A DNA stretch of 16,364 bases from Desulfatirhabdium butyrativorans (GCA_022736535.1 DZCT01000061.1:1-16364), one strand, 5' to 3'; counted from the first letter of the stretch, positions 7,960 through 15,960 are shown. The notes: generated by a model not told the origin, from the letters alone. Numbers and translations are program-made.

Positions 7960-8528
7960 TTGTGGCGGGAGTTTATTCTTTTAACAGAGGCAAAGAAGTA
8001 ATCGAAGAAAAATTTTATAACGAATTGATTGAAATCAGGAAATGTATAAATTCAGTAGCGAGCGAAGATCATAAAAATAAAGTCAGCAAAGAAAAAACGA
8101 TGTCGGGCAAAATACTGTACAGCCCGCCTTCATTGAATAAAGCCTTTAAAGATCAGTTTAACGCATTAGGTTGGAGTAATTATAAAGTTCCTTGTGAATA
8201 TCCGACAGAATATTATGTGGGGAATTATCAGTCTCCGGCTATAGCCGTATCAGCCTATCGCGATATGGATTTTGTGAAAAACCGGCTGGGCGTAGAGGTT
8301 CAATTCGGCAAGTACGCTTTTATGGTCTATAATGTTTGTGCTAAAATGACTATTTTCAATAAATTGAGAGTAATTGATGCCGGTGTTGAAATTGTCCCCG
8401 TTAAAGAATTTGCAAATCAAATGTCAACCGGTGTCTCGTATTTTGAACAATTTATATGGGATTTAGAACACAGAGGTGTTTCTGATATTGATATTCCTGT
8501 GCTTATACTGGGCATAGCCGGAAATTGA
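7956..8528 (+). CDS. BglII/BstYI-family type II restriction endonuclease
   Basis: A 190-residue protein. Residues 103-126 (DMDFVKNRLGVEVQFGKYAF...) match the active-site stretch of BglII, where Asp84, Glu93 and Gln95 are catalytic as I recall. Here they are Asp105, Glu114 and Gln116 with identical spacing. Resemblance to BstYI (recognises RGATCY) is stronger and extends over the length: SKEKT followed by ILYSPxxLNxAFK near 45-64, FVKxRxxxEVQFGKY, and GVEI with MSxGxSYxE near 143-164. Length is close to both. The ATG overlaps the methyltransferase stop, with GGAG 6 bases upstream, so the two are co-translated. Specificity RGATCY or AGATCT is inference. The near absence of RGATCY in the window agrees with it. 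Confidence 0.88.
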   Translation: MIVAGVYSFNRGKEVIEEKFYNELIEIRKCINSVASEDHKNKVSKEKTMSGKILYSPPSLNKAFKDQFNALGWSNYKVPCEYPTEYYVGNYQSPAIAVSAYRDMDFVKNRLGVEVQFGKYAFMVYNVCAKMTIFNKLRVIDAGVEIVPVKEFANQMSTGVSYFEQFIWDLEHRGVSDIDIPVLILGIAGN

Positions 8529-8624
8529 CTAAGCTCAAAATAACTCATTCATTCGCCTGAAGAAAGTATGACGGCGATTTGCCTAATAAGATAATAAAAA
8601 TATAATTGACTCATGAGGTTATAT

Positions 8625-10004
8625 ATGTCCGAAAAACCCTGGGACGGCAGATTTTCTCAAAGAACCGACAAACTTGTGGAAGCTTTTACCTCCTCCATTC
8701 AGATTGACCGCAGGCTCTATGAATACGACATTGCGGGAAGTATTGCTCACTGTAAGATGCTGGCAAAAGTCGGCATTATCACAGATGATGAAGCTTCGAC
8801 ATTGGTTCAGGGGCTTGAGCGGATCAAAACGGAGATTGAGCAGGGACAGTTCCGCTTTGATGACAGTCTCGAAGACATTCACATGCACATTGAAGACCGG
8901 CTCTTTCAGTTGGTCGGAACAGTTGCCCGAAAGCTTCATACGGCGAGAAGCCGCAACGATCAGGTTGCATTAGATGTTCGGATGTACTTGCGGGCTGAGA
9001 CATTGAATATCATCTCACGGCTAAAGGAACTGAGAAAAGTTTTCGTGAATCTTGCCAAGGCAAATATGGACGTGGTGCTGCCCGGATACACTCATCTACA
9101 GCGGGCGCAGCCGGTGCTTTTGTCTCATCATCTCATGGCATACTATGAGATGTTTACAAGGGATTCGGAGAGATTCCGCGACTGCCTCAAACGCATTAAC
9201 GTGATGCCGCTCGGCAGCGCAGCCCTTGCCGGAACGACTTATCCCATTGACAGGCATTGCACGGCGGAACTGCTGAATTTCCCGAAAGTCTCTGCAAACT
9301 CTATGGATTCCGTAGCAGACCGGGATTTTGTGATTGAATTTCTGTCCGATGCGAGTCTCTGCATGGTGCATTTCAGCCGTCTGTCCGAGGAGTTGATTTT
9401 ATGGTCTTCCGCGGAGTTCGGCTTTGCGGAATTTTCAGACGCATTTTCTACCGGCAGCAGCATCATGCCTCAAAAGAAAAACCCGGATGTGGCGGAATTG
9501 GTGCGGGGAAAGACCGGCGGCGTGTTCGGACATCTCATCGCTTTGCTGACGCTGATGAAGTCATTGCCCATGACTTACAATCGGGACATGCAGGAAGACA
9601 AAAAGCCGCTGTTCGAGGCTGCGGACACGCTGAAAGCATGTATTGAAATTTATGCGGCAATGCTTCCGACTATGAAAATCAACAAAGAGGCGATGTATCA
9701 CGCCGCGAGTTCCGGCTTTCTGAATGCCACTGATATGGCGGATTATCTCGCGAGTAAAGGAATGCCGTTCAGGGAAGCCCATAGCTGTGCGGGCAAGGCG
9801 GTTGCCTACGCGCTGCGCCGGAAAAAGGAGCTTCATGAACTGCGTCTTGAAGAATTGCAGACATTTTCATCTCTGATTTCGGAAGATATTTTTAAGTTTC
9901 TGACCATAGAGCAGATGATTGACCGGCGGAAATCCCACGGCGGCACGGCTGCGGAGAATGTCATCGCGGCTGTAAAGGAGGCGGAAAAGCAGCTTGAGAT
10001 ATAG
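8625..10004 (+). CDS. argH: Argininosuccinate lyase (ArgH)
   Basis: A 459-residue member of the fumarase/aspartase superfamily that splits argininosuccinate into arginine and fumarate, the last step of the pathway. Landmarks are ARSRNDQ (107-113), THLQRAQP (156-163, with the catalytic-base region) and the superfamily signature GSSIMPQKKNPD (277-288). I choose the ATG at 8625, giving MSEKPWDGRF as in the family and a GAGG 6 bases upstream, over the in-frame ATG at 8613. The gene is complete. The last 177 bases (9828-10004) recur with 85% identity at 10802-10978, on the far side of a two-gene module. Confidence 0.97.
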   Translation: MSEKPWDGRFSQRTDKLVEAFTSSIQIDRRLYEYDIAGSIAHCKMLAKVGIITDDEASTLVQGLERIKTEIEQGQFRFDDSLEDIHMHIEDRLFQLVGTVARKLHTARSRNDQVALDVRMYLRAETLNIISRLKELRKVFVNLAKANMDVVLPGYTHLQRAQPVLLSHHLMAYYEMFTRDSERFRDCLKRINVMPLGSAALAGTTYPIDRHCTAELLNFPKVSANSMDSVADRDFVIEFLSDASLCMVHFSRLSEELILWSSAEFGFAEFSDAFSTGSSIMPQKKNPDVAELVRGKTGGVFGHLIALLTLMKSLPMTYNRDMQEDKKPLFEAADTLKACIEIYAAMLPTMKINKEAMYHAASSGFLNATDMADYLASKGMPFREAHSCAGKAVAYALRRKKELHELRLEELQTFSSLISEDIFKFLTIEQMIDRRKSHGGTAAENVIAAVKEAEKQLEI

Positions 10005-10051
10005 ACATAAATTATACTTCCCTATTGCCTTAAAGCAAGAAAACGAAAAAA

Positions 10052-10495
10052 ATGTCTTATGAATTTTACACCGGTATAAGCGAGTACGCAAAAGCAGGCA
10101 GACATCGCATGGAGGATGCACGGGCATTGTTCGAGGCTTCCCGATGGCGCGGCGCGATGTATATGGCAGGATATTCGGTTGAATGCCTTTTAAAGACAAA
10201 ATTGATGCTGATATACGGTTGTCGGAATCTTCACGAACTTGAAGAGGAATTGCAACATCGCGGTGCGATTAATCATCACACAACAGTTTTCACACATCAT
10301 CTGGAATTGCTGCTCCGACTGGCACAAGGTTTTGAAAGGCTTCGGCAGAATCGGATACTTTGGCCTCAATTTAACATTGTGAACCGATGGATTCCCGGAT
10401 GGCGATACACAGCAAATCTCTCGAACTGTGAGGATGCGGAAGACTTTTTAGATGCTGTTGACAATATGACGCGTTGGATTGAAAACAGCTTATGA
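10052..10495 (+). CDS. HEPN-like domain protein
   Basis: A 147-residue, mostly helical protein. Residues 12-52 (RMEDARALFEASRWRGAMYM then AGYSVECLLKTKL) have the two-helix pattern of HEPN proteins: an alanine-rich first helix, then a Y/A-rich helix with VECxLK. HEPN proteins often act as RNases in toxin-antitoxin or defence systems through an Rx4-6H motif. The nearest candidate here is Arg70..His75 (RGAINH), but its position in the fold is uncertain, so catalysis is not established. The stop codon at 10493-10495 runs into the GAGGAG ribosome binding site of the next gene, tying the two together. The module lies between argH and a copied argH tail. Confidence 0.7.
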   Translation: MSYEFYTGISEYAKAGRHRMEDARALFEASRWRGAMYMAGYSVECLLKTKLMLIYGCRNLHELEEELQHRGAINHHTTVFTHHLELLLRLAQGFERLRQNRILWPQFNIVNRWIPGWRYTANLSNCEDAEDFLDAVDNMTRWIENSL

Positions 10496-10507
10496 GGAGT
10501 AAATCTT

Positions 10508-10771
10508 ATGGCAAAAGAAGAGTTGAAGAAAAAAATTTATGATATTCTCAGAAAAGGCTACTTCGACGGAACTGACGATGCTGTTGATGTCTCAGACGGA
10601 CCTGATGACAGTGTTCATTTAGTCGTGGTCAGCCGCAAATTTGACGGCAGGCGTCTGAAAGAGAAGAATGATCTGATCTGGTCTCAACTGATGCAGTATC
10701 TGGCAGCAGATGAATGGGGCAAAGTTTCATTGTCAATCGGAGCAAGCCCGGAAGAAATAAAAGCATCCTGA
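10508..10771 (+). CDS. Small BolA/IbaG-like protein, partner of the HEPN-like gene
   Basis: An 87-residue protein with a short N-terminal helix (EELKKKIYDILRK), an acidic linker with DDAVDVSDGPDD, then VHLVVVSRKFDGRRLKEKND and a C-terminal VSLSIGASPEE. The middle and end resemble the BolA/IbaG fold (hydrophobic strand, FxG, charged helix, then a strand with hydrophobic SI and TPxE-like ending). The RHRxVY-type segment that carries the Fe-S ligand His in BolA proteins is replaced, so a classic iron-sulfur role is unlikely. Translation is probably coupled to the HEPN-like gene through a GAGGAG overlapping that gene's stop. An antitoxin-like or adaptor role is only a guess from the context. Confidence 0.55.
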   Translation: MAKEELKKKIYDILRKGYFDGTDDAVDVSDGPDDSVHLVVVSRKFDGRRLKEKNDLIWSQLMQYLAADEWGKVSLSIGASPEEIKAS

Positions 10772-10801
10772 TAAAGAATGCGCTGCATACATAACAACAA
10801 T

Positions 10802-10978
10802 GAACTTCATGAACTGACGCTTGAAGAATTGCAGACATTTTCTGCTCTGGTTTCGGAAGACATTTTCAAGTTTTTGACGATAGAACAGATGATTCAGCGG
10901 CGGAAATCCCACGGCGGCACGGCTGCGGAGAATGTCGCGGCGGCTGTGGATGCGGCTGAAAAACAGCCTGAGACATAA
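10802..10978 (+). pseudogene. argH: Duplicated 3' end of argH (fragment)
   Basis: These 177 bases align without gaps to the last 177 bases of argH (9828-10004), with about 151 identical bases and 49 of 58 identical residues. The fragment ends at a stop codon in the same place. About half of the codon differences are synonymous, so the copy was probably under selection for part of its history, perhaps as the tail of a complete argH in a related genome. An ATG at 10778 opens a 66-codon frame, but no proper ribosome binding site precedes it and it holds only the C-terminal helices, so it is unlikely to be functional. Confidence 0.85.
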
Positions 10979-11042
10979 TCACTCGTGTAAGTAATAGCTG
11001 AAAATCACAGCAGAGCCGGATCAGGCATTACACAAGGAAACA

Positions 11043-11519
11043 ATGATGAACTGGCAGGAACTATGCGACCATCCGGGCTTGGGAAATTTACCTTTTAAGA
11101 TAGAACTGAACGAAAAGGGACAAATTGTCATGTCTCCGGTCAAAGTGTATCATTCTCTGTATCAGGCTGAAATAACATATCTTTTGCGCTCAATGCTGAA
11201 AGGCGGAAAAGCCCTGACCGAATGCGCTGTCAAGACCCGTAAAGGCACAAAAGTCGCCGATGCCGCATGGGCGTCATCAAAGCGTCTGGAGCGCATCCGG
11301 CATGAAACAGAATGCTCGGTTGCGCCGGAAATCTGCGTCGAAGTCATATCTTCGGGCAACACAGATGATGAGATAAAAGAAAAAGCTGCCTTGTATTTTG
11401 AAACCGGCTCTCAGGAAGTCTGGATTTGCAAGGCAGACGGAACACTTGATTTTTATTCTGCCGAGAGAAAATTGGCGCATTCCGTGCTGGTGCCGGATTT
11501 CCCGAAAAAAATAGAATAA
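11043..11519 (+). CDS. Uma2-family (DUF820) PD-(D/E)XK nuclease-like protein
   Basis: A 158-residue protein with the Uma2 pattern: GQIVMSPxxxxH near 26-37, VADAAWAS with the putative catalytic Asp at 73, CVEVIS with Glu at 100, then EIKEKAALYFETGSQEVWI at 110-128, containing the conserved Lys and the typical G-x-x-E-V-W ending. This family has the restriction-endonuclease fold and is abundant in cyanobacteria and some environmental bacteria, but its cellular job is largely unknown. The expected catalytic residues look intact. AAGGAA lies a few bases before the ATG at 11043; the next codon is also ATG, so either could start. It follows the argH fragment and precedes a repeat cluster. Confidence 0.85.
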   Translation: MMNWQELCDHPGLGNLPFKIELNEKGQIVMSPVKVYHSLYQAEITYLLRSMLKGGKALTECAVKTRKGTKVADAAWASSKRLERIRHETECSVAPEICVEVISSGNTDDEIKEKAALYFETGSQEVWICKADGTLDFYSAERKLAHSVLVPDFPKKIE

Positions 11520-11554
11520 AGCTGTCACAATTATCGGATAGAAAAATGAAAGGT

Positions 11555-11698
11555 GGTGGTGTAGAATAGGTGATAAACTCTGTCCCTGTCATTCTGAGCG
11601 CAGCGAAAAATCTCTTATTATAACAGTATATTATAAAAATGAGATTCTTCACTTCGTTCAGAATGACACCCCGAAATCACCTATTCTACACCACTACC
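11555..11698. repeat. 144-bp palindromic element with nested inverted arms
   Basis: The outer arms 11555-11573 and 11677-11698 pair over 18 bases (GGTGTAGAATAGGTGA and its complement). Inner arms 11587-11614 and 11641-11668 pair over 28 bases with about four mismatches. The right half is the same sequence as window positions 1-55. The AT-rich centre separates the two halves. The element sits 36 bp after the Uma2 stop and has no coding content. Confidence 0.8.
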
Positions 11699-11723
11699 AT
11701 GAATAAGGCAACGGTGCAGAAGA

Positions 11724-11803
11724 GGTGATTTCAGGGTGCCATTCTGAGCCGAAGCCCTGAGCGGAGCGAAGGGTCAGCGAAGAATCTCTTATTATAACCG
11801 TAG
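11724..11803. repeat. Degenerate further copy of the same repeat family
   Basis: AGGTGATTTCAGGGTGCCAT is nearly the reverse complement of the segment at 11657-11680, and ATCTCTTATTATAACNGTA recurs from 11610-11628. The copy contains an extra GAAGCCCTGAGCGGAGCGAA stretch. Together with the preceding element and the hairpin at 11798-11829 it fills the 328-bp gap between Uma2 and the propeller gene; no gene is visible there. Confidence 0.6.
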
Positions 11804-11829
11804 AGACACAAAATCTTGCGTCTCTACGG
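11798..11829 (-). terminator. Hairpin after the propeller gene (terminator-like or dispersed repeat)
   Basis: CCGTAGAGAC and GTCTCTACGG form a perfect 10-bp stem around a 12-base loop, 19 bp beyond the stop of the - strand gene at 11848. It could end that transcript. No clean U-run follows on the - strand (TTATAATAAG), and the GTAGAGACGC type of palindrome is also common as a dispersed repeat, so the terminator role is uncertain. Confidence 0.4.
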
Positions 11830-11847
11830 GCTTTACTAATTAATGTC

Positions 11848-14800
11848 TCAATTCAGACCTTTCACCCACAGACCGTAATAACCCATCGGAATGTAGGCAT
11901 TGGAATCCGTAAAGAAAATCTTGTTGTACCATCCGTCTCTGTAATCCTCAAGCAACAGCCGGGTCGGATCGGAAATATCATAACAGGCAACGCCGTTGTA
12001 TGATGTGGCAAAAATTTTCCGATTTTTCGCGCCGATCATGTTGAACATGCCGGTGGGCAGCTCGTTTTTGTATGCAACGAGATTCTGAACATCCGCAAGA
12101 TCAATCACCGTCAGCGTGGCAAGAGATGAAGACCACCAGTATCCGCTTGACAGATAGGCACGTCCGTCCGAGATCAGAATATTGTTGAAATATCTGTCCA
12201 ATTCAACCGTATCCAGCAGAACCGCTGTGTCGCCTTCTATCTTCACGGTGTTGAAAGAAATGTCCTGAGAATAATCCGCTTCAAGTCCCCATACCGTATC
12301 CATCGTATAAGCATACTGACCGTCCGGCGTCATGCCCACGCACGCGCCCGGCATGTTGATCGAAAAGAGCGATGCCGGTTTTGACGGCTCAGACACATCC
12401 ACTCTGCCGAGATAGTATTTCGCCTGCGGCCGTTCATTGACATCCGGATCGGCTTCCTTTTTGTAGCTGAAGAAAACCATATCATTCTGTGCAAAAAGCC
12501 CCGTGATGCCGGAAACTTCGAGCGGGAATTTCGCTGTCACCGCCGGCGCATCCGCATCGGAAAGATCAACAACCATCAGTCCGTTGAATACTTCCGGAGT
12601 TGTCTCATCCGCGTATCCTTTGACAATGCCGCCGTCTTCCGTAGTGTAATAAATCGGGCGGTCATAGTAATAGTTGTTCACCGTCGGGAACACCAGCAGG
12701 TCGTCTCTGACCTGAAGAATCTGCTGAGAGTAATAATAGGGATAAAGAACCGCCCCGCCCTTCGCGGGCATAATGCCGGAATAACTTCCCGGAACTTCAA
12801 CAGAACCTTTTTTCGCCGGTTTTGCCGGATCGGAAAAATCAAAAACCGTCACTTTGGAGAAGGAATACGAATAGTAAGGCACATAAACATCGCTTTCAGT
12901 GTATTCTTTCTCATAATATCCGTTGGTAATCACATACACAAGATTTCCGTTGCCGAGAATGCCGGTGTAATATCCGCCTTCGTTCAGAACGGTTTCGCTC
13001 ACACCGTCAACCGCATCCGGCTCGGACATGCTCACTGCCATCAGGCTGTAATTTCCGTTGCCGTCAATGACTACCTGCACACCGTAGCCGTTTTCAAGTG
13101 GCATAAAATCCGTCACATTGCGAACCAGCGTGCATGATCCGGTGACAACGGGTTTGTCACGGTCGGCAGCATTGATCACTTGAATCTCGTCTGCGGATAC
13201 CGAGAACAGCCGATCTTGGAAACTGCGGCTGCGAAGCACGCTGCCTTTCTGACTCACCCAGCCCCGAACCGTCAGGTCTGCGGATGTGTAGTCAATGAGT
13301 TGCAGACGGCTTTCGGTGCGATAAGTTCCGTCGCTGTAATTCGAGAAAGAATAAGGCAGCAGAATCAGCCCCATATCATCCAGAATGGTGAATGCCTTCA
13401 CATCATCATAACCCGAAGACGTGCTCCAGCCTTTTTCATCGCCGAAAGACACGCGTTTGACCAGCGAAGGCTTTGTCGCGTCTGAAACATCAAACAGCGA
13501 CACCGCCACTTTCCATCCGTCGGTATCATCCACGCCCAGGGCAATCAGGCGGTCGCCTTTGACTTCGATATGTGTTGACCACCCGGGAACAATCAGTTCG
13601 CCTTTGACGGCAGGTTTGGTCGGATCGCTGAGATCAATGACCCAGAGCGGATCCTTGCGCTCATACGTCACCATGTAAGCCCGGTCCCCGTCAAAACGGG
13701 TGGCAAACAACTGCTCGCCTTTTCCCAATTCCACCGCGCCGACCTGATTCAGTTTGTCAGGATTGGCGACATCAATCACAAAAAGATTGCTGAGTCCATT
13801 ATCTGCCCAATTGTATGTGCAGACCCGGAAATATCCCTTGCTGTAATCCATCTTGTATTCGTCTGCAATCTGTCCCGGAACCTCAATGCTGCCTCTTTTG
13901 ACAATCGCTCCCTTCGGGTCCGAAATGTCAACATAAGTCAGCGTGGTTCTGCTTTCCGTGTAATAATTAGGACTTGAGGAGATGAACACGGCTTTGTCCG
14001 TCACATGCACATACTGCGCGCTTCCTTTGAAATCTTCCCGATCCGCTTCTTTGATGTTGCTCGGATCGGAAATATCAATGGACGCGATATAGACATTCTG
14101 CTCCGGTGTCTCATATTCATAAGGCGTTGCGATGAGCTTCTCGTCTGTACTGCCTTCAGCCGTAACAGCGGGAACGGCTGCCGCATCTGTCGCTGTTGCG
14201 GTTGTATCCGTAGCAGCAATATCCACAGGCATGGGTTCTCTCAACAGCGGATAGTAGTAATACGGATTTTCCGAAGACACCACATACAGAATATTTCCCA
14301 CAATGCGGGAATCGGTAATCGAGCCGTCGAGCAGGAAAGAATCGCTGATTTTCGGTTTGGTTTTGTCATTCAGATCAACAACCGTAATGCGGCTCTGTGC
14401 GCTCACCGACTGAGCGGTGTTTGTTCCCACAATGCCGTAAACCGGCTCGTTCCCGGCAGATACGATGATATACGCCAGATTGTCACGGATATACATTTCC
14501 TTCGGCTCGCCGGTCACGTCAGCCCGTCCCGAAATTTTAGGCTGATCCGGTTTGGAAATGTCACAGACAAACAAACCCCGATACTGATTCAGAATGTAGA
14601 GATACGTTCCTTCGATTTTGATAATGTCGGCTTCTTCAATCTCACGGGCAACGTCGGCGCCGTCGCCGACGGTATCGTCCGTCGGCGCTGCAATTTCAGC
14701 ATATTTGTCCGCGTAGCTGTTTTCATCGGCAGAGACAAATTCCGACTGTGTTCCGATGATAACCGTATCCGATTCTTTGCTCAAATCCGCCGTGCCGGTC

Positions 14801-15960
14801 CATACGGTTTCGGAAACCGGCTTTTCATTTGTAATCACTCGGATCAGTTTGACCCGGATAACACCGGCGGCGACATCAGGCACTTCCACCTGAAAATCAT
14901 AAGTACATTCGCATTTGCAACGGTTCACAACGCCGTCTGCCGTCACATCGGCTTTGTCATTTTCATAAATTTCGTAACTTTTATCTTCATCATTCCATGT
15001 CACTGTGACCGAGCGGTTTCCGCAACAGTTCAGCGTGACGTTTTCATTCAGAAAAGTTACGGTCTTTGAGCGCAGATCATATTTCCATGTCAGACTTTCC
15101 ACTTTGCCGCGGCCTTTGCCGGTTTCCGATGTATCCGTAAAACCGCCGCATTCGCTGACTTTGCTGTTCTGTCCCAGACCTTCCGAACCGCTCTGCGTTG
15201 TCATTCCCGCAAGCCAGCAGTTGTCTTTCCACGCTTCAAATTCTGATTTCTGATCTGCTTTTTTGTCAGAACGGTCTTCAATGTTGACCACGCCGTCGCC
15301 GTTGTAGTCGCCGCAGGACTGTTTTTTGTTCCAGCAGTTTTTCTTCCATGTCTGAAAATCTTCGTCCATGGCTGCTTTCTTTTCCGTGACATCATTTCTG
15401 TCAACAATGCCGTTGCCGTCGGCGTCAGCCTCACATTCATGACATTCGCCGTTATAAAGGACATCAACGCCTTCCTGAGTCGCCACACAAAGGTTGGAAT
15501 AGGTCTTGCCGTCAGCGCCGCAGACCGGATCATAAATCATGATGCAGGCATCGCCGGCGCCGGTTCCCTGTCCGAGAACAGAAACATTCAGTCTGAAGGT
15601 TGAAATTGCCGAATCCGCGCTCTGCCAAGAGCGGTAATATGCAATTTTGACCGTTGTGCTGCCGGCTGAAACCGCTTCAAATCCGAAGAGTTCTTCTCCG
15701 CCGCAGCCGACAACAGTTTCTTCGCAGGCAGACGCGTAATTTTTGCTGCTGTGCTTCAGCACGCTCTGGTCAAGGGTTTCAATGCTCCACCGGTATCCGG
15801 TGGAAGGATTGCTCGTCAGAGACACGCTGATCGTGTCGCCGATTTGCAGGCTGACAGATTTGCCGTCATCTGCGCTCGTGAATGTTCCGGCATCAGCGGC
15901 AAAAGCCGTTCCCGAAGCCAGAAAAAGAAATAGGGTCAATAATGCTGCAATCTGTTTCAT
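11848..15960 (-). CDS. Secreted beta-propeller protein with chagasin-like, Kazal-like and dockerin-like domains
   Basis: A 1370-residue protein with a clear signal peptide (residues 1-22, cut near AFA-AD). Residues about 25-130 resemble chagasin/I42 cysteine-protease inhibitors: NPSTGYRW (51-58), VVGCGGEE (83-90) and YYRSW (108-112). These correspond to the family's NPTTG, GxGG and RPW loops. Residues 138-173 look like a Kazal domain (CxxxYDPVCGADGKTYSNxC). Residues 178-250 carry two EF-hand/dockerin-like loops (DADGNGIVDRND and DYNGDGVVNIED), each followed by a helix ending in CW. Residues 268-395 are an unrecognised beta-rich region with two Cys clusters. From about 440 to the end I count roughly 14 propeller repeats around DxSDPxKP/LVIVD-like motifs, matching the secreted C-terminal propeller family. 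GGAGGT lies 7-8 bases before the ATG. The target is unknown. Confidence 0.85.
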   Translation of the reverse strand: MKQIAALLTLFLFLASGTAFAADAGTFTSADDGKSVSLQIGDTISVSLTSNPSTGYRWSIETLDQSVLKHSSKNYASACEETVVGCGGEELFGFEAVSAGSTTVKIAYYRSWQSADSAISTFRLNVSVLGQGTGAGDACIMIYDPVCGADGKTYSNLCVATQEGVDVLYNGECHECEADADGNGIVDRNDVTEKKAAMDEDFQTWKKNCWNKKQSCGDYNGDGVVNIEDRSDKKADQKSEFEAWKDNCWLAGMTTQSGSEGLGQNSKVSECGGFTDTSETGKGRGKVESLTWKYDLRSKTVTFLNENVTLNCCGNRSVTVTWNDEDKSYEIYENDKADVTADGVVNRCKCECTYDFQVEVPDVAAGVIRVKLIRVITNEKPVSETVWTGTADLSKESDTVIIGTQSEFVSADENSYADKYAEIAAPTDDTVGDGADVAREIEEADIIKIEGTYLYILNQYRGLFVCDISKPDQPKISGRADVTGEPKEMYIRDNLAYIIVSAGNEPVYGIVGTNTAQSVSAQSRITVVDLNDKTKPKISDSFLLDGSITDSRIVGNILYVVSSENPYYYYPLLREPMPVDIAATDTTATATDAAAVPAVTAEGSTDEKLIATPYEYETPEQNVYIASIDISDPSNIKEADREDFKGSAQYVHVTDKAVFISSSPNYYTESRTTLTYVDISDPKGAIVKRGSIEVPGQIADEYKMDYSKGYFRVCTYNWADNGLSNLFVIDVANPDKLNQVGAVELGKGEQLFATRFDGDRAYMVTYERKDPLWVIDLSDPTKPAVKGELIVPGWSTHIEVKGDRLIALGVDDTDGWKVAVSLFDVSDATKPSLVKRVSFGDEKGWSTSSGYDDVKAFTILDDMGLILLPYSFSNYSDGTYRTESRLQLIDYTSADLTVRGWVSQKGSVLRSRSFQDRLFSVSADEIQVINAADRDKPVVTGSCTLVRNVTDFMPLENGYGVQVVIDGNGNYSLMAVSMSEPDAVDGVSETVLNEGGYYTGILGNGNLVYVITNGYYEKEYTESDVYVPYYSYSFSKVTVFDFSDPAKPAKKGSVEVPGSYSGIMPAKGGAVLYPYYYSQQILQVRDDLLVFPTVNNYYYDRPIYYTTEDGGIVKGYADETTPEVFNGLMVVDLSDADAPAVTAKFPLEVSGITGLFAQNDMVFFSYKKEADPDVNERPQAKYYLGRVDVSEPSKPASLFSINMPGACVGMTPDGQYAYTMDTVWGLEADYSQDISFNTVKIEGDTAVLLDTVELDRYFNNILISDGRAYLSSGYWWSSSLATLTVIDLADVQNLVAYKNELPTGMFNMIGAKNRKIFATSYNGVACYDISDPTRLLLEDYRDGWYNKIFFTDSNAYIPMGYYGLWVKGLN

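Noticed and set aside
10778..10978. 66-codon frame as a real small gene
   Set aside because: All but the first eight codons are a copy of the argH 3' end and no good ribosome binding site is present, so it is annotated as a fragment.
14005..15069. Long 354-codon open frame on the + strand opposite the propeller gene
   Set aside because: It is antisense to a well-supported secreted protein, has no family features and a low-complexity Arg/Ile/Phe-rich translation, as expected for a frame shadow.
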